Position numbers and translations under genes: made by a program. The notes under the pieces were generated by a model. It saw nothing but the letters and a program-made list of their open reading frames with translations, was not told the DNA's origin and searched no databases. A DNA stretch of 64,000 nt from an uncultured Bacteroidales bacterium (GTDB lineage: Bacteria > Bacteroidota > Bacteroidia > Bacteroidales > UBA932), in the NCBI GenBank assembly GCA_945948555.1, contig CAMFBM010000002.1:1-64000 (forward strand), given 5' to 3'. Every line of letters starts with the position of its first letter. Position 1 is the first letter of the stretch. Shown here one piece after another: positions 35,594 to 44,708 of the stretch.

Positions 35594-36724
35594 ATGCCTG
35601 ATTACAAAATTGTCGAGGTTAAGACCAGGAAGGACCTCAGAAAATTCATAAAGTTCCCGGACATTCTTTACAAGGATTGTCCGCAGTATGTTCCCGCCCT
35701 GCATTCCGATCAGGTCAAGTCCCTCACGACCGTCTCCACTGCCCGCTACTGTCCGCACCGGATGTGGATGGTCCTTGACGGCAAGAAGGTGGTCGGAAGA
35801 ATCTGCGCTATGATCAATCCGCGTTACAATGAGAAGTATTCAAAGAAGCGTGCCCGTTTCGGATGGTTCGACACAATCAATGACATCGAGGTGGCAAGGA
35901 TGCTTCTGGACAGGGCAGAGCAGTGGGCACGCGAGAACGGGATGACTGAGGTGCACGGCCCGCTATACTACAACACTCTCGGCAAACAGGGAATGCTGGT
36001 TGAGGGCTACGAAAACGTTCCTCCTTTCAACTGCTACTACAATTACCCCTACTACAACGACCTCGTGACCGCCCTTGGCTACACCAAGGAATGTGACTGG
36101 CTCCAGTACCAGATGGCTGCCGACCAACAGGTTCCGGACAAGATGAAGAACATAGCCAAAAGACTGATGGAAAGGTATGAACTGAAGGAAGGCGACATCG
36201 ACTCCCTCAAGCACGACAGGGCTCTTGTACGAAAGTTCTTCCGGATGTACAATGAAAGTTTCGACGGGGCTGTCTATAACTTTGTGCCTTTCACGGACGA
36301 GGAGATTGAAGAGGAAGCCAATCAGGTAATCGGTCTTCTTGACAGCAGGCTCTGCTGCTTCCTTCTGGACAAGGAAGGCGAGGTGGCTGCTTTCGGAATA
36401 TCTTTCCCGTCAATCTCAAAGGCTTTGCAGAAGGCAAAGGGACATCTTTTCCCGTTCGGCTGGATTCATTTCCTCAGGGCAATGCACGATTTTACGAACA
36501 TCGACCTGATGTTGAACGGGGCCGCTCCGAAGTGGCAGAACACGGGCATTTCCGCTGTCTTCCACTGCATTATGGCTGACAAATACAAGGCTGCAGGCTG
36601 CAAATGGGCGGTGGCCAATCCCCAGATTGAGACCAATTCGGCGGTCAATGTCTGGGAGAAGTACGAGAACAGGCTTTACATGCGCCGTCGCTGCTACGTC
36701 AAGACGCTCTCGTCGGAGCAGTAG
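35594..36724 (+). CDS. GNAT-like N-acyltransferase, conserved Bacteroidota protein
   Basis: A 376-residue cytoplasmic protein resembling the GNAT fold: an N-terminal strand/helix region (DYKIVEVKTRKDLRKFIKFP), a central ARFGWFDTINDIEVARMLL, and LLDRAEQWARENGMTEVHGP, typical of a family often annotated as N-acetyltransferase or hypothetical. A second half (about 170-376) has a further GNAT-like region with INTSAVNVWEKY-type text near the end. The substrate is unknown. The start is fixed by the promoter just upstream. No operon partner is apparent: prfA follows after a 91-bp gap. Confidence 0.7.
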   Translation: MPDYKIVEVKTRKDLRKFIKFPDILYKDCPQYVPALHSDQVKSLTTVSTARYCPHRMWMVLDGKKVVGRICAMINPRYNEKYSKKRARFGWFDTINDIEVARMLLDRAEQWARENGMTEVHGPLYYNTLGKQGMLVEGYENVPPFNCYYNYPYYNDLVTALGYTKECDWLQYQMAADQQVPDKMKNIAKRLMERYELKEGDIDSLKHDRALVRKFFRMYNESFDGAVYNFVPFTDEEIEEEANQVIGLLDSRLCCFLLDKEGEVAAFGISFPSISKALQKAKGHLFPFGWIHFLRAMHDFTNIDLMLNGAAPKWQNTGISAVFHCIMADKYKAAGCKWAVANPQIETNSAVNVWEKYENRLYMRRRCYVKTLSSEQ

Positions 36725-36795
36725 TCAATGTTCAGTATATATGTAAATATGTATATATAAAAGGATTAAGGATTTAATATATATAAAATAAAAAC

Positions 36796-36808
36796 CCGCC
36801 TGTGGCGG
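36796..36808 (+). other. Small hairpin just upstream of the prfA start codon
   Basis: CCGCC/GGCGG stem with a 3-nt loop ends 7 bp before the ATG, embedded in a very A/T-rich leader (36735-36795). It could affect ribosome access; no regulatory role is established. Confidence 0.4.
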
Positions 36809-36815
36809 AACGACT

Positions 36816-37904
36816 ATGGCAGAAAATTCGCTTTTGGAGAAAGTTTTGGGCCTTCAGGACAAATATGAGGCCCTTCAACAGCAGCTTTCCGACCCTGAGG
36901 TAATGTCGGATATGAAGAAATATGTTCAGTTGAACAAGGAATACAAGGAACTGTCGCCCATCATTGATGCCGGCAACCGGTACAAGAAACTTGTCGGTGA
37001 TTATGAGGCCGCAAAAGAGATTCTGAACACGGAGAAGGACGAGGAACTCAGGGAGATGGCGAAGGAGGAAATCGCTGAAATCGAGCCGAAGCTTCCCCAG
37101 ATGGAGCAGGACATAAAACTGCTACTGATTCCTGCGGACCCTCAGGACAGCAAGAATGCCATTCTCGAAATCCGTGGCGGTACAGGAGGAGACGAGGCTG
37201 CAATTTTTGCCGGAGACCTGTTCAGGATGTACTCGAAGTACTTCGAGAGACGGGGCTGGAAGATGGAGGTCACAAGCCAGTCCGAGGGAGCTGCCGGCGG
37301 ATTCAAGGAGGTAGTCTGCAAGGTGTCCGGGGACGGTGTCTATGGGGTACTCAAATATGAGTCCGGTGTGCACCGCGTCCAGCGTGTCCCTCAGACTGAG
37401 ACCCAGGGAAGGGTACATACCTCGGCTGCTTCTGTTGCCGTGCTCCCGGAGGCTGACGAGTTTGACATCGAATTGAATATGAACGACATCCGCAAGGACA
37501 CCTTCTGCTCTTCAGGCCCGGGCGGACAGTCCGTCAACACGACCTATTCTGCAATCCGACTCACTCACATCCCTTCCGGAATCGTGGTGCAGTGCCAGGA
37601 TGAGAAATCCCAGCTGAAGAACTTCGACAAGGCACTTGCCGAACTGCGTACGAGGCTCTACAATATGGAGTACGAGAAGTACCTGAACGAGATTTCAGCA
37701 AAGAGAAAGACGATGGTGTCCACCGGAGACCGCTCGGCGAAAATCCGCACCTACAACTACCCGCAGTCACGTGTGACTGACCACCGCATCAACTACACTA
37801 TGTACAACCTTCCGGTCTTTATGGACGGTGACATCCAGGAGGTTCTTGACCAGCTCCAGGTTGCAGAGAACGCAGAGCGTCTGAAAGCTGCCGGGGAAAA
37901 CTGA
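36816..37904 (+). CDS. prfA: Peptide chain release factor 1
   Basis: A 362-residue class-I release factor that terminates translation at UAA and UAG. It has an N-terminal helical domain, the codon-recognition tripeptide P-x-T as Pro192-Gln193-Thr194 in [10 protein letters not shown], and the catalytic GGQ at 236-238 in [14 protein letters not shown]. The PxT motif marks RF1, not RF2. Length is typical of RF1 (about 360). The sequence is intact. It is followed by a 72-bp gap holding the second copy of the dispersed repeat, then the antiporter gene. Confidence 0.98.
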   Translation: MAENSLLEKVLGLQDKYEALQQQLSDPEVMSDMKKYVQLNKEYKELSPIIDAGNRYKKLVGDYEAAKEILNTEKDEELREMAKEEIAEIEPKLPQMEQDIKLLLIPADPQDSKNAILEIRGGTGGDEAAIFAGDLFRMYSKYFERRGWKMEVTSQSEGAAGGFKEVVCKVSGDGVYGVLKYESGVHRVQRVPQTETQGRVHTSAASVAVLPEADEFDIELNMNDIRKDTFCSSGPGGQSVNTTYSAIRLTHIPSGIVVQCQDEKSQLKNFDKALAELRTRLYNMEYEKYLNEISAKRKTMVSTGDRSAKIRTYNYPQSRVTDHRINYTMYNLPVFMDGDIQEVLDQLQVAENAERLKAAGEN

Positions 37905-37941
37905 TGTTTTGCGAGACGCACAATCCTCACGATAACAGATT

Positions 37942-37965
37942 ATTATGAACTTGCAAAACCTGAGT
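37942..37965 (+). repeat. Dispersed intergenic repeat, copy 2
   Basis: Matches 28446-28469 at 22 of 24 positions, in the gap between prfA and the antiporter gene. Confidence 0.6.
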
Positions 37966-37976
37966 GCTAAGCTGCG

Positions 37977-40274
37977 ATGAGTGAAGAAATCTCCTTTGCA
38001 CGCGATCTGGCTGTTATTCTCATTTCAGCCGGGGTTTTTACAATCATTTCCAAGGCCCTGAAACAGCCTTCAATCCTCGGGTACATCGTTGCAGGCCTTC
38101 TGATCGGACCGCACATCGGTTTTTATTTCGGAATATCCAGCACTGAGGCTGTTCACCAGTGGTCCGAGATCGGAATAATCTTCCTGATGTTCGGTCTCGG
38201 TCTTGAGTTCAGTTTCAAGAAGCTGCTGAAGGTCGGCAGTGCCGTTCTCATCACCTCGGTCAGCAAGTTCTTCGGGGTTTTCATCCTCGGATTCATCGCC
38301 GGGATGGCTATGTCCTGGTCCACTATGGAGAGCATTTTCCTGGGAGGACTCCTGTCGATGTCATCCACGACGGTAATCATCAAGTCTTTCGACGAGATGG
38401 GGCTCAAAAGAAAGCCCTATTCCCAGATAGTCTTCGGGACAATCATCATCGAGGATTTGATTGCGATTCTCCTGATGGTTCTCCTGTCCTCCCTCGCTGT
38501 TTCGAACCGCTTTGCCGGCGGGGAAATGCTTTTCAATCTCGGCAAGCTGGCTTTCTTCCTGATTCTGTGGTTTCTCGTGGGCATATATCTGATTCCAACT
38601 CTTCTTAAGAAGGCCTCTAAGTACATCAATGACGAGATTCTGCTGATTGTGAGCATCGGGTTGTGTTTCACGATGGTAACCTTTGCAGAGGGTGTCGGGT
38701 TTTCTTCCGCCCTCGGGGCTTTCGTGATGGGGTCCATCCTTGCGGAAACCATTCAGTCAGAAAGAATCGAGAAACTCCTCACCCCGATCAAGGATCTTTT
38801 CGGAGTCGTGTTCTTTGTCTCCGTGGGAATGATGCTCTCGCCGTCAGTTGTGATTGAGCACTGGGCCACAGTCCTGATTATCACCATTGTGGTTCTCATT
38901 GCCGACATCATTTTCGTGACAATCGGAGTAATCGTTTCCGGAAAGGGGCTTGAGAATGCAGTCCATTCCGGATTCAGTCTTGCCCAGCTCGGAGAGTTCG
39001 GTTTCATCATCGCCGGGGTGGGATGCAGCCTTGGTGTGATGAGGGAATTCATATACCCTGTAATCATCGCCGTTTCAGTCATTACGACCTTCACCGCTCC
39101 ATATATGATCCGTTTAGCCGACCCGGCCTACCGCCTTTTGAAGCGCGTCCTGCCTCAGAGGCTTCTTGAGAGAATCGACAGGGAGGAGAGACCGGTTGCC
39201 ACAAAGGAAGAACAAAGCAAATGGAAGCAGGTCCTGAAGGTCTATTTTCTGAGAATTATCCTATACGGGGTGGTCATCATTGCAATAGACATTGCCACGA
39301 AACTCTATCTTGAACCCTTCCTGGTGAAAATCTTCCCGTCAGTCGGTCAGACTATGCTCAAGGCTGTGGACCTTTCGGTGACATTGATTCTTATTCTTCC
39401 TTTTATCTACGGTATGGCAGCAAACACCGGGAGCGGGAAACAGATTCTTTCCCTGCTGAAGGAGGATAGGAAAAATGCCCTGCCGGTGCTGGGACTGATT
39501 CTGCTTCAGGCATTTCTGTCAATGGGCGCTGTACTTGGAGTAATCTCTGCGAGAGTCCATCTCTCCGCATGGATAATCCCTCTCCTTTTCGTCAGTGGTG
39601 TCCTGATAATTCTCTTGGCAAGACATTACCTGAGGAAATACACGCTGATTGAGAAGCATTTCATCGCCAATTTGAATGAGAAGGAGAGGATGCAGATGAA
39701 GATGGCCCCTGTCACTACTGCGTTCAATGACAGTATGAAGGGTTATGATGTTCACATAGAGTCGATTGTGATGCCTCAGAATTCCACATATATCGGCCAC
39801 AGGCTCAGGACTGTGCCTGTCCGCCGTGAGACAGGAGCCAGCATCATCAAGATTACAAGGGGAGAGGAGTCGATTGTGATTCCTTCCGGGGAAGTCCGTC
39901 TCTATCCTTTTGACAGAATTCTTGCGGTGGGAACAACTCAGCAGCTGGAGAAGTTGAGGGCTTTGTTTGACGATTCGGTAGGTGTTCCTGAAAAGACAGT
40001 TTCTGACGATAATTTCATAGTCGAGCCGGTTTCCCTTGATGCAACCTCTGTCCTGACCGGGAGAAAACTGGGGGAGTCCGCCGTTTCGCAGTACCAGTGT
40101 ATGGTAGTCAGTGTGATGCGGGAAGGTGTGTTCACGGCAAACCCGCGGGCCAGTTTCTGTTTCCTTGAAGGTGACACAGTCTGGCTCGCGGGCGACAAGA
40201 CGATGATTTCAAACTTTCTGTCTTCCGGTCCTACCGCGTCAACCGGTCAAGAACAAGCTCAACCAACTGCCTGA
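37977..40274 (+). CDS. CPA2-family cation:proton antiporter (KefB/YbaL type) with C-terminal TrkA-C domain
   Basis: A 765-residue inner-membrane protein. Residues about 1-390 are a Na+/H+ exchanger-type domain of about 12 membrane helices (QPSILGYIVAGLLIGPHIG; IGIIFLMFGLGLEFS). Residues about 410-560 hold an additional set of about four helices. A cytoplasmic TrkA-C/RCK-C-type domain covers about 590-750 (VDIESIVMPQNSTYIGHRLR-like region). It would exchange K+ or Na+ for H+. The 3' end runs 44 bp into the convergent nucleoside phosphorylase gene. Confidence 0.93.
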   Translation: MSEEISFARDLAVILISAGVFTIISKALKQPSILGYIVAGLLIGPHIGFYFGISSTEAVHQWSEIGIIFLMFGLGLEFSFKKLLKVGSAVLITSVSKFFGVFILGFIAGMAMSWSTMESIFLGGLLSMSSTTVIIKSFDEMGLKRKPYSQIVFGTIIIEDLIAILLMVLLSSLAVSNRFAGGEMLFNLGKLAFFLILWFLVGIYLIPTLLKKASKYINDEILLIVSIGLCFTMVTFAEGVGFSSALGAFVMGSILAETIQSERIEKLLTPIKDLFGVVFFVSVGMMLSPSVVIEHWATVLIITIVVLIADIIFVTIGVIVSGKGLENAVHSGFSLAQLGEFGFIIAGVGCSLGVMREFIYPVIIAVSVITTFTAPYMIRLADPAYRLLKRVLPQRLLERIDREERPVATKEEQSKWKQVLKVYFLRIILYGVVIIAIDIATKLYLEPFLVKIFPSVGQTMLKAVDLSVTLILILPFIYGMAANTGSGKQILSLLKEDRKNALPVLGLILLQAFLSMGAVLGVISARVHLSAWIIPLLFVSGVLIILLARHYLRKYTLIEKHFIANLNEKERMQMKMAPVTTAFNDSMKGYDVHIESIVMPQNSTYIGHRLRTVPVRRETGASIIKITRGEESIVIPSGEVRLYPFDRILAVGTTQQLEKLRALFDDSVGVPEKTVSDDNFIVEPVSLDATSVLTGRKLGESAVSQYQCMVVSVMREGVFTANPRASFCFLEGDTVWLAGDKTMISNFLSSGPTASTGQEQAQPTA

Positions 40275-41100
40275 TGTAAGGCTTGTAGTCCGGATTGCTG
40301 GATTTCAGATGCCTGTTGGCAATGATGCAGCAGACGGTTCCGGCATTGTGGCCCAGATGTGCCGCTATTCCGGCAATCGCTGAGCCTTCCATCTCAAAAT
40401 TCGTGACTCTCCACCCGTTGAAGCGGAAAGACTCGAATTTCTCAACCATGTCGGGAATGGCCAGAGGCATCCTGAGTACCCTGCCCTGAGGCCCGTAGAA
40501 GCCGGATGCGGCTATGGTCATACCCTTGATTGTGCAGTCCCTGAATCTTTCCGTCATTTCCTCTCCGGCCTTTACGAAGTACGGTACAGGCAGATACCTG
40601 GTCCAGCCCGCGTGTTTCATAAATGCTTCCGAGATGTCCGGAATTGCAATCTTGTCCCTGTCGGCATACCAGTTCAGCAGTCCGTCGCATCCCACCGAGA
40701 TGTGCGAGAAAACAAAGGACCCAAGCGGAATGTCCGGCTGGATTGCTCCGGAGGTGCCGATTCGGATGATGTTCAGTGATTTCTTTTCTTCCTTCACCTC
40801 GCGTGTGCTGAAGTCGATGTTCGCCAGTGCGTCCAATTCGTTCATCACGATGTCGATATTGTCCGTTCCGATACCGGTTGCCAGGACGGTCAGTCTAGTG
40901 TCTCTGAATTTTCCGGTAACGGAGACGAACTCCCTGGACTGCCTCCTGAATTCAATATCGTGCAGATATTCTGCAATAAGATCAACCCTCCCGGGGTCTC
41001 CGACAAGAATGATGTTGTCCGCCAGCTCCTCAGGTCTGAGATGAAGGTGGAAAACCGACCCGTCGGGATTGATTATAAGTTCTGACTCTGCTATTCTCAT
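40231..41100 (-). CDS. Nucleoside phosphorylase (uridine/purine phosphorylase family)
   Basis: A 289-residue cytoplasmic enzyme of the PNP/UDP phosphorylase family that cleaves nucleosides with phosphate. Visible features are VGDPGRVDLIAEYL (phosphate-binding loop), ATGIGTDNIDIVMNEL, IRIGTSGAIQPDIPLGSFV and FEMEGSAIAGIAAHLGH (nucleoside-binding FEME motif). It resembles uridine phosphorylase-like proteins but the base specificity is not clear. Its 3' end overlaps that of the antiporter gene by 44 bp. A possible -7 box (TATTTTTG on the - strand) lies at 41143-41150. Confidence 0.92.
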   Translation of the reverse strand: MRIAESELIINPDGSVFHLHLRPEELADNIILVGDPGRVDLIAEYLHDIEFRRQSREFVSVTGKFRDTRLTVLATGIGTDNIDIVMNELDALANIDFSTREVKEEKKSLNIIRIGTSGAIQPDIPLGSFVFSHISVGCDGLLNWYADRDKIAIPDISEAFMKHAGWTRYLPVPYFVKAGEEMTERFRDCTIKGMTIAASGFYGPQGRVLRMPLAIPDMVEKFESFRFNGWRVTNFEMEGSAIAGIAAHLGHNAGTVCCIIANRHLKSSNPDYKPYIRQLVELVLDRLTR

Positions 41101-41142
41101 AGTAATTTTTCAATTTTGTCCGACATAAATAATATGTTCATT

Positions 41143-41150
41143 CAAAAATA
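41143..41150 (-). promoter_or_regulatory. -7 box for the nucleoside phosphorylase gene
   Basis: Reads TATTTTTG on the - strand, 43 bp upstream of the ATG; no good -33 element is visible. Confidence 0.45.
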
Positions 41151-41195
41151 TGAATCAACGAGACCTTAAAAATAGTTTTTTCTTTGGAATTTTCC

Positions 41196-41203
41196 TATTT
41201 TTG
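41196..41203 (+). promoter_or_regulatory. -7 box for the DUF4293 gene
   Basis: TATTTTTG 28 bp before the ATG at 41232. It rules against an upstream ATG at 41184, which would lie before the transcription start. Confidence 0.45.
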
Positions 41204-41231
41204 GACCCCGAATTACAAAAATGAATTAAAT

Positions 41232-41663
41232 ATGTGGCAAAGAATACAGACTTTATACCTTGCAATTGCAAGTGTGCTTGTCGGTTCAATGTTTTTCTGC
41301 AGGTTCGCGACCATTCTGGGGCCCGAGGGGGAGAGTGTTGATATCATGTATTACGAGAAACTTCCTTTCCTGTTGTTTCTGATTTCCCTTTTTTCAGCAA
41401 ATGTAATAGCCCTGTTTACATTCAAGTCCAGAATGCTTCAGATGCGGGTGAGCGTGCTTGCCGCACTTCTTCTTCTGGGATTCCAGGTGTGGCTTGGTCT
41501 GGATTTCTTCAGACACAGGAATGAGATGGTGTTTTCCTTCACGGCCGTTTTTCCTATAGTGGCTGCAATCCTGGATGTACTTGCTGCAAGGAATATCTTC
41601 CTTGACGAGGCAATGGTCCAGTCCGCCTCAAGGCTCCGCTCCTCAAGGAAAAAAAGGAAGTGA
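41232..41663 (+). CDS. DUF4293 integral membrane protein
   Basis: A 143-residue protein starting MWQRIQTLYLAIASV, characteristic of the Bacteroidota-specific DUF4293 family. Four transmembrane helices (about 6-24, 42-63, 70-88, 98-118) precede a basic C-terminal tail (RLRSSRKKRK), with both ends probably cytoplasmic. Its function is unknown. It converges with the LytTR gene, leaving a 30-bp gap with no clear terminator. Confidence 0.88.
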   Translation: MWQRIQTLYLAIASVLVGSMFFCRFATILGPEGESVDIMYYEKLPFLLFLISLFSANVIALFTFKSRMLQMRVSVLAALLLLGFQVWLGLDFFRHRNEMVFSFTAVFPIVAAILDVLAARNIFLDEAMVQSASRLRSSRKKRK

Positions 41664-41693
41664 TTTTCCCGGGGAGCGATTTGATATCTGCTG

Positions 41694-42572
41694 TTATTCG
41701 CTGAATTCTTTCAGGACATTTTTCAGATAGGTCTTGGTCACTGGAATCTGTGGAATCGACTCATTGTCGAGTTCCATCACATATCCGTCCCTTTCTTTCT
41801 TGAGAACCTTAACCTTCTGACGATTGACAATGTATTTCCTGTTGCATCTGATCAGGGGACTGTTTCTGAATGTTTCTTCAACAGTCTTGAGACGGCAACG
41901 CATCATGTACATTTTGAGTGCTCCCGAATTGTCTGTATACCAGATGTTGATGTAATTGTCATCGGACTCGATGTAGTAGAGGTTCGAGCAGCTGACCGAG
42001 AATTTCAGCGAACCGCTGTTGTCGCATAGTGAAATCTTGTCTGAAGTGTTGTGCTGGATGTTGTCCCCGGAGGATGGCTGCTGCTCCTCGTCGGTTACCA
42101 CCCCCATCGAGTTCATCAGACTGATGGTCTTGTCCTTGTCCTCAATGGAATAGTACATTCCCGAGAGAATCTCAGGGATGATCAGGGCTATTGTACCGTA
42201 GAGAAGCGCCTTGCTGAAAATCTCCATTGCCGTAAGCGTTGCAGGCTGCTGCACGTCGATGGTGACAAAAGTGTAGAATGCGCAAATCAGCACGACTTCG
42301 GCTATGCTCCAGAGTATGTAGATGAGGTATGTCATCCTGAACCACTTTCTGGTGTGGTACATCAGAATCCTGCTCGCAATGAGAATCAGCATCGAGATGA
42401 AAATGAATCCCGCAGTGAACAGGAAGAAGATGGAATCGCCGAGCCGGAACCACGCCGTATCCGAAAATGGTATATATATATTAAGGAAGACAATTGCGAA
42501 AAGGACCGAGAAAGTCACTGTTCCCAACATCTGATTCTTTCCGAGCAAAAATTCTGGCAAGTACTTATTCAT
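41694..42572 (-). CDS. Membrane-anchored LytTR-type transcriptional regulator
   Basis: A 292-residue protein with about four N-terminal transmembrane helices (19-150) and a C-terminal LytTR DNA-binding domain (about 190-290: YYIESDDNYINIWY, RCRLKTVEETF, LIRCNRKYIVNRQKVKVL). No receiver domain is present, so input probably comes through the membrane part. It diverges from the fab operon, sharing a 178-bp intergenic region, so autoregulation or control of fabH is possible but not shown. Its own promoter is at 42591-42621. Confidence 0.9.
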   Translation of the reverse strand: MNKYLPEFLLGKNQMLGTVTFSVLFAIVFLNIYIPFSDTAWFRLGDSIFFLFTAGFIFISMLILIASRILMYHTRKWFRMTYLIYILWSIAEVVLICAFYTFVTIDVQQPATLTAMEIFSKALLYGTIALIIPEILSGMYYSIEDKDKTISLMNSMGVVTDEEQQPSSGDNIQHNTSDKISLCDNSGSLKFSVSCSNLYYIESDDNYINIWYTDNSGALKMYMMRCRLKTVEETFRNSPLIRCNRKYIVNRQKVKVLKKERDGYVMELDNESIPQIPVTKTYLKNVLKEFSE

Positions 42573-42590
42573 ACATCCCTTTTAACTCTG

Positions 42591-42621
42591 CAAATGTAAA
42601 AATTTAGCCACAAATAACAAA
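42591..42621 (-). promoter_or_regulatory. Promoter of the LytTR regulator gene
   Basis: On the - strand: TTTG (42621-42618), 19-nt spacer, TACATTTG (42598-42591). The predicted leader is only about 12 nt. Confidence 0.75.
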
Positions 42622-42710
42622 GTTTCGCCACTTTTTTTGCCGTTTGAGGTCTTTGGAAAGCATAATCGGGTTTTTTGCCACAAATATTTTTCCAAGACTT
42701 GCGGGCTGAT

Positions 42711-42718
42711 TATTTTTG
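42711..42718 (+). promoter_or_regulatory. -7 box for the fab operon
   Basis: TATTTTTG 32 bp before the fabH ATG at 42751. No good -33 element. Supports the start at 42751 rather than 42637. Confidence 0.5.
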
Positions 42719-42750
42719 TCGCGGTTTTTCAAAAAATATTTATTGTTTCT

Positions 42751-43698
42751 ATGAAGATTATTGGCACTGGAAGCGTGCTTCCGAAACAAATCGTGACTAA
42801 TGACATGCTGTCAGAATTTCTTGATACCAGCGACTCCTGGATCTATCCCAGGACCGGTATCAAATACAGGCACGTCATCTCCGACGAAAATCTTGAGGAT
42901 ATGGCTGTCGAAGCTGCTAAGAAGGCTCTCGACAATGCCGGTATCCAGGCCTCTGACCTTGATTACATAATTTGTTCAAATGTCGTGAACGAATACATAA
43001 CCCCATCCTTGAGCTGCATCATCCAGGGAGGCATCGGAGCTACCTGTCCTTGTCTTGACATCAACTGTGCCTGTGCAGGTTTCATCTATGCTCTTGATAT
43101 AGCTGAGTCGCATTTCAAGGCCGGGCGTGTGAAAAACGTTCTGATTGTCTGCGCGGAGGAACCGACCAGAATGACCAGCTGGAAGGACCGCAACGTCTGT
43201 GTCCTTTTCGGAGACGGAGCGGGAGCCGCAGTGCTGACGGAGGGCGACAACATCAAGGGTATCAAGCTTTCTGCAGCAAGCGCGACTGACAAACTGTACC
43301 AGAAGAGAGTACTTGAGCCGACTCCCTACATTACAAAGGAGGAACATTCGGAGTCTCTTCAGATGAGGGGGCAGGATGTGTTCAAATTCGCCGTGAAAGC
43401 ATCTTCGGGAGACATTAAGTACTTGCTTGACAATCTGAATATTGCGCCTGATTCAGTGAACTGGTTTCTTCTTCACCAGGCGAACATCAGAATAATCAAC
43501 ACCATTCAGGCGTTCCTCGAACAGCCTGCTGAAAAATTCCCGACAAATGTGGAGAGTCACGGCAATTCATCTTCGGCAAGTTGCCCTATTCTTCTGGATG
43601 AGTGCAACAGGAAGGGGATGTTCAAGAAGGGGGATCTCATCGTGATGAGCGCGTTTGGTGCAGGATTTATCTCCGGTGCAGTTGTGCTTGAATGGTAA
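42751..43698 (+). CDS. fabH: 3-oxoacyl-ACP synthase III
   Basis: A 315-residue condensing enzyme that starts fatty-acid synthesis by joining acyl-CoA with malonyl-ACP. The catalytic triad is complete: Cys108 (NCACAGF), His242 (LLHQANIRI) and Asn272 (SHGNSSSAS). The start at 42751 (MKIIGTGSVLP) gives the normal family N terminus; an upstream in-frame ATG at 42637 precedes the -7 box and is rejected. It is first of a four-gene cluster fabH-fabK-fabF-fabZ on one strand. Confidence 0.96.
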   Translation: MKIIGTGSVLPKQIVTNDMLSEFLDTSDSWIYPRTGIKYRHVISDENLEDMAVEAAKKALDNAGIQASDLDYIICSNVVNEYITPSLSCIIQGGIGATCPCLDINCACAGFIYALDIAESHFKAGRVKNVLIVCAEEPTRMTSWKDRNVCVLFGDGAGAAVLTEGDNIKGIKLSAASATDKLYQKRVLEPTPYITKEEHSESLQMRGQDVFKFAVKASSGDIKYLLDNLNIAPDSVNWFLLHQANIRIINTIQAFLEQPAEKFPTNVESHGNSSSASCPILLDECNRKGMFKKGDLIVMSAFGAGFISGAVVLEW

Positions 43699-43746
43699 TT
43701 TTTGTATATTTGAAGTTTTTGGGGAATATATTGAAATATAAAAGAT

Positions 43747-44691
43747 ATGATTAAAAGTAGAATATGCGGGATTCTTGGTATCAAGTATCCTATTTTCCAG
43801 GGAGGAATGGCCTGGGTTGCAGATGCTTCCCTTGCCGCAGCCGTTTCAAATGCCGGCGGACTTGGTTTGATTTCTTCCGTCAATGCTGGAACTGAAGCTG
43901 TCAGGGCTGAAGTGAGGAAATGCAAAGAGTTGACTGACAAGCCTTTTGGCGTCAACATTATGCTTCAGGCACCCAATGCTGCTGAAATTGCTCAGATGGT
44001 CATTGACGAGGGCGTAAAAATCCTTACCACAGGTGCAGGATCTCCTGCACAGTATATGCCTGCCTGGCAGGAAGCCGGAATCAAGGTGATTCCTGTTGTG
44101 GCTTCAGTCGCCCTTGCATTGAAGATGCAGGCCATCGGTGCGACTGCCGTTGTTGCAGAGGGAGCTGAGTCAGGCGGACACGTCGGTGAACTCCACACTA
44201 TGGCTCTTTTGCCACAGGTTGTTGATGCTCTTGACATCCCGGTCATCGGTGCGGGTGGAATCTGCGATGCCCGTCAGGCTGCTGCCGCATTCATACTCGG
44301 AGCGGATGCCATCCAGGTGGGAACCCGTTTCCTCGCAGCCGAGGAGTGCACCGCTCACCAGAACTACAAGGACAAGATTCTGAAAGCGACAGACATTTCC
44401 ACAATAGTGACAGGCAAGACTCTCGGACATCCTGTCCGTTCTCTCAAGACTCCGTTCTCCAAGACTTTTGCAAAGATGGAGGCCGACCCGTCAGTCAAAC
44501 CTGAGGAGATTCTTTCATTCGGTACCGGCGCATTGCGCAAGGCTGTCAAGGAGGGAGATCCGAACGGAAGCTATATGGCCGGAGAGGTTGCAGGCATGGT
44601 CAGGAAAATTGAACCTGCAAAGGACATAGTGGAGGATCTCATTCTCGGTGCAGAGAGGATTCTTCGCGGAACGGACAGATATTTTGAATAA
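43747..44691 (+). CDS. fabK: Enoyl-ACP reductase II (FMN-dependent FabK type)
   Basis: A 314-residue FMN-binding TIM-barrel protein of the nitronate monooxygenase/FabK superfamily. Features: PIFQGGMAWVADASLAAAVS, AGGLGLISS, GVNIMLQAP, AEGAESGGHVGE, PVIGAGGICDARQAAAA and LGADAIQVGTRFLA. The context, between fabH and fabF, supports enoyl-ACP reduction over nitronate oxidation. FabK is the triclosan-tolerant alternative to FabI and would finish each elongation cycle. Confidence 0.88.
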   Translation: MIKSRICGILGIKYPIFQGGMAWVADASLAAAVSNAGGLGLISSVNAGTEAVRAEVRKCKELTDKPFGVNIMLQAPNAAEIAQMVIDEGVKILTTGAGSPAQYMPAWQEAGIKVIPVVASVALALKMQAIGATAVVAEGAESGGHVGELHTMALLPQVVDALDIPVIGAGGICDARQAAAAFILGADAIQVGTRFLAAEECTAHQNYKDKILKATDISTIVTGKTLGHPVRSLKTPFSKTFAKMEADPSVKPEEILSFGTGALRKAVKEGDPNGSYMAGEVAGMVRKIEPAKDIVEDLILGAERILRGTDRYFE

Positions 44692-44708
44692 TATTAAATA
44701 CTTGATAT

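Noticed and set aside
43747..44691. Nitronate monooxygenase as the function of the FMN TIM-barrel protein
   Set aside because: Same superfamily, but the position between fabH and fabF favours enoyl-ACP reductase FabK. Biochemical distinction is not possible from sequence alone.
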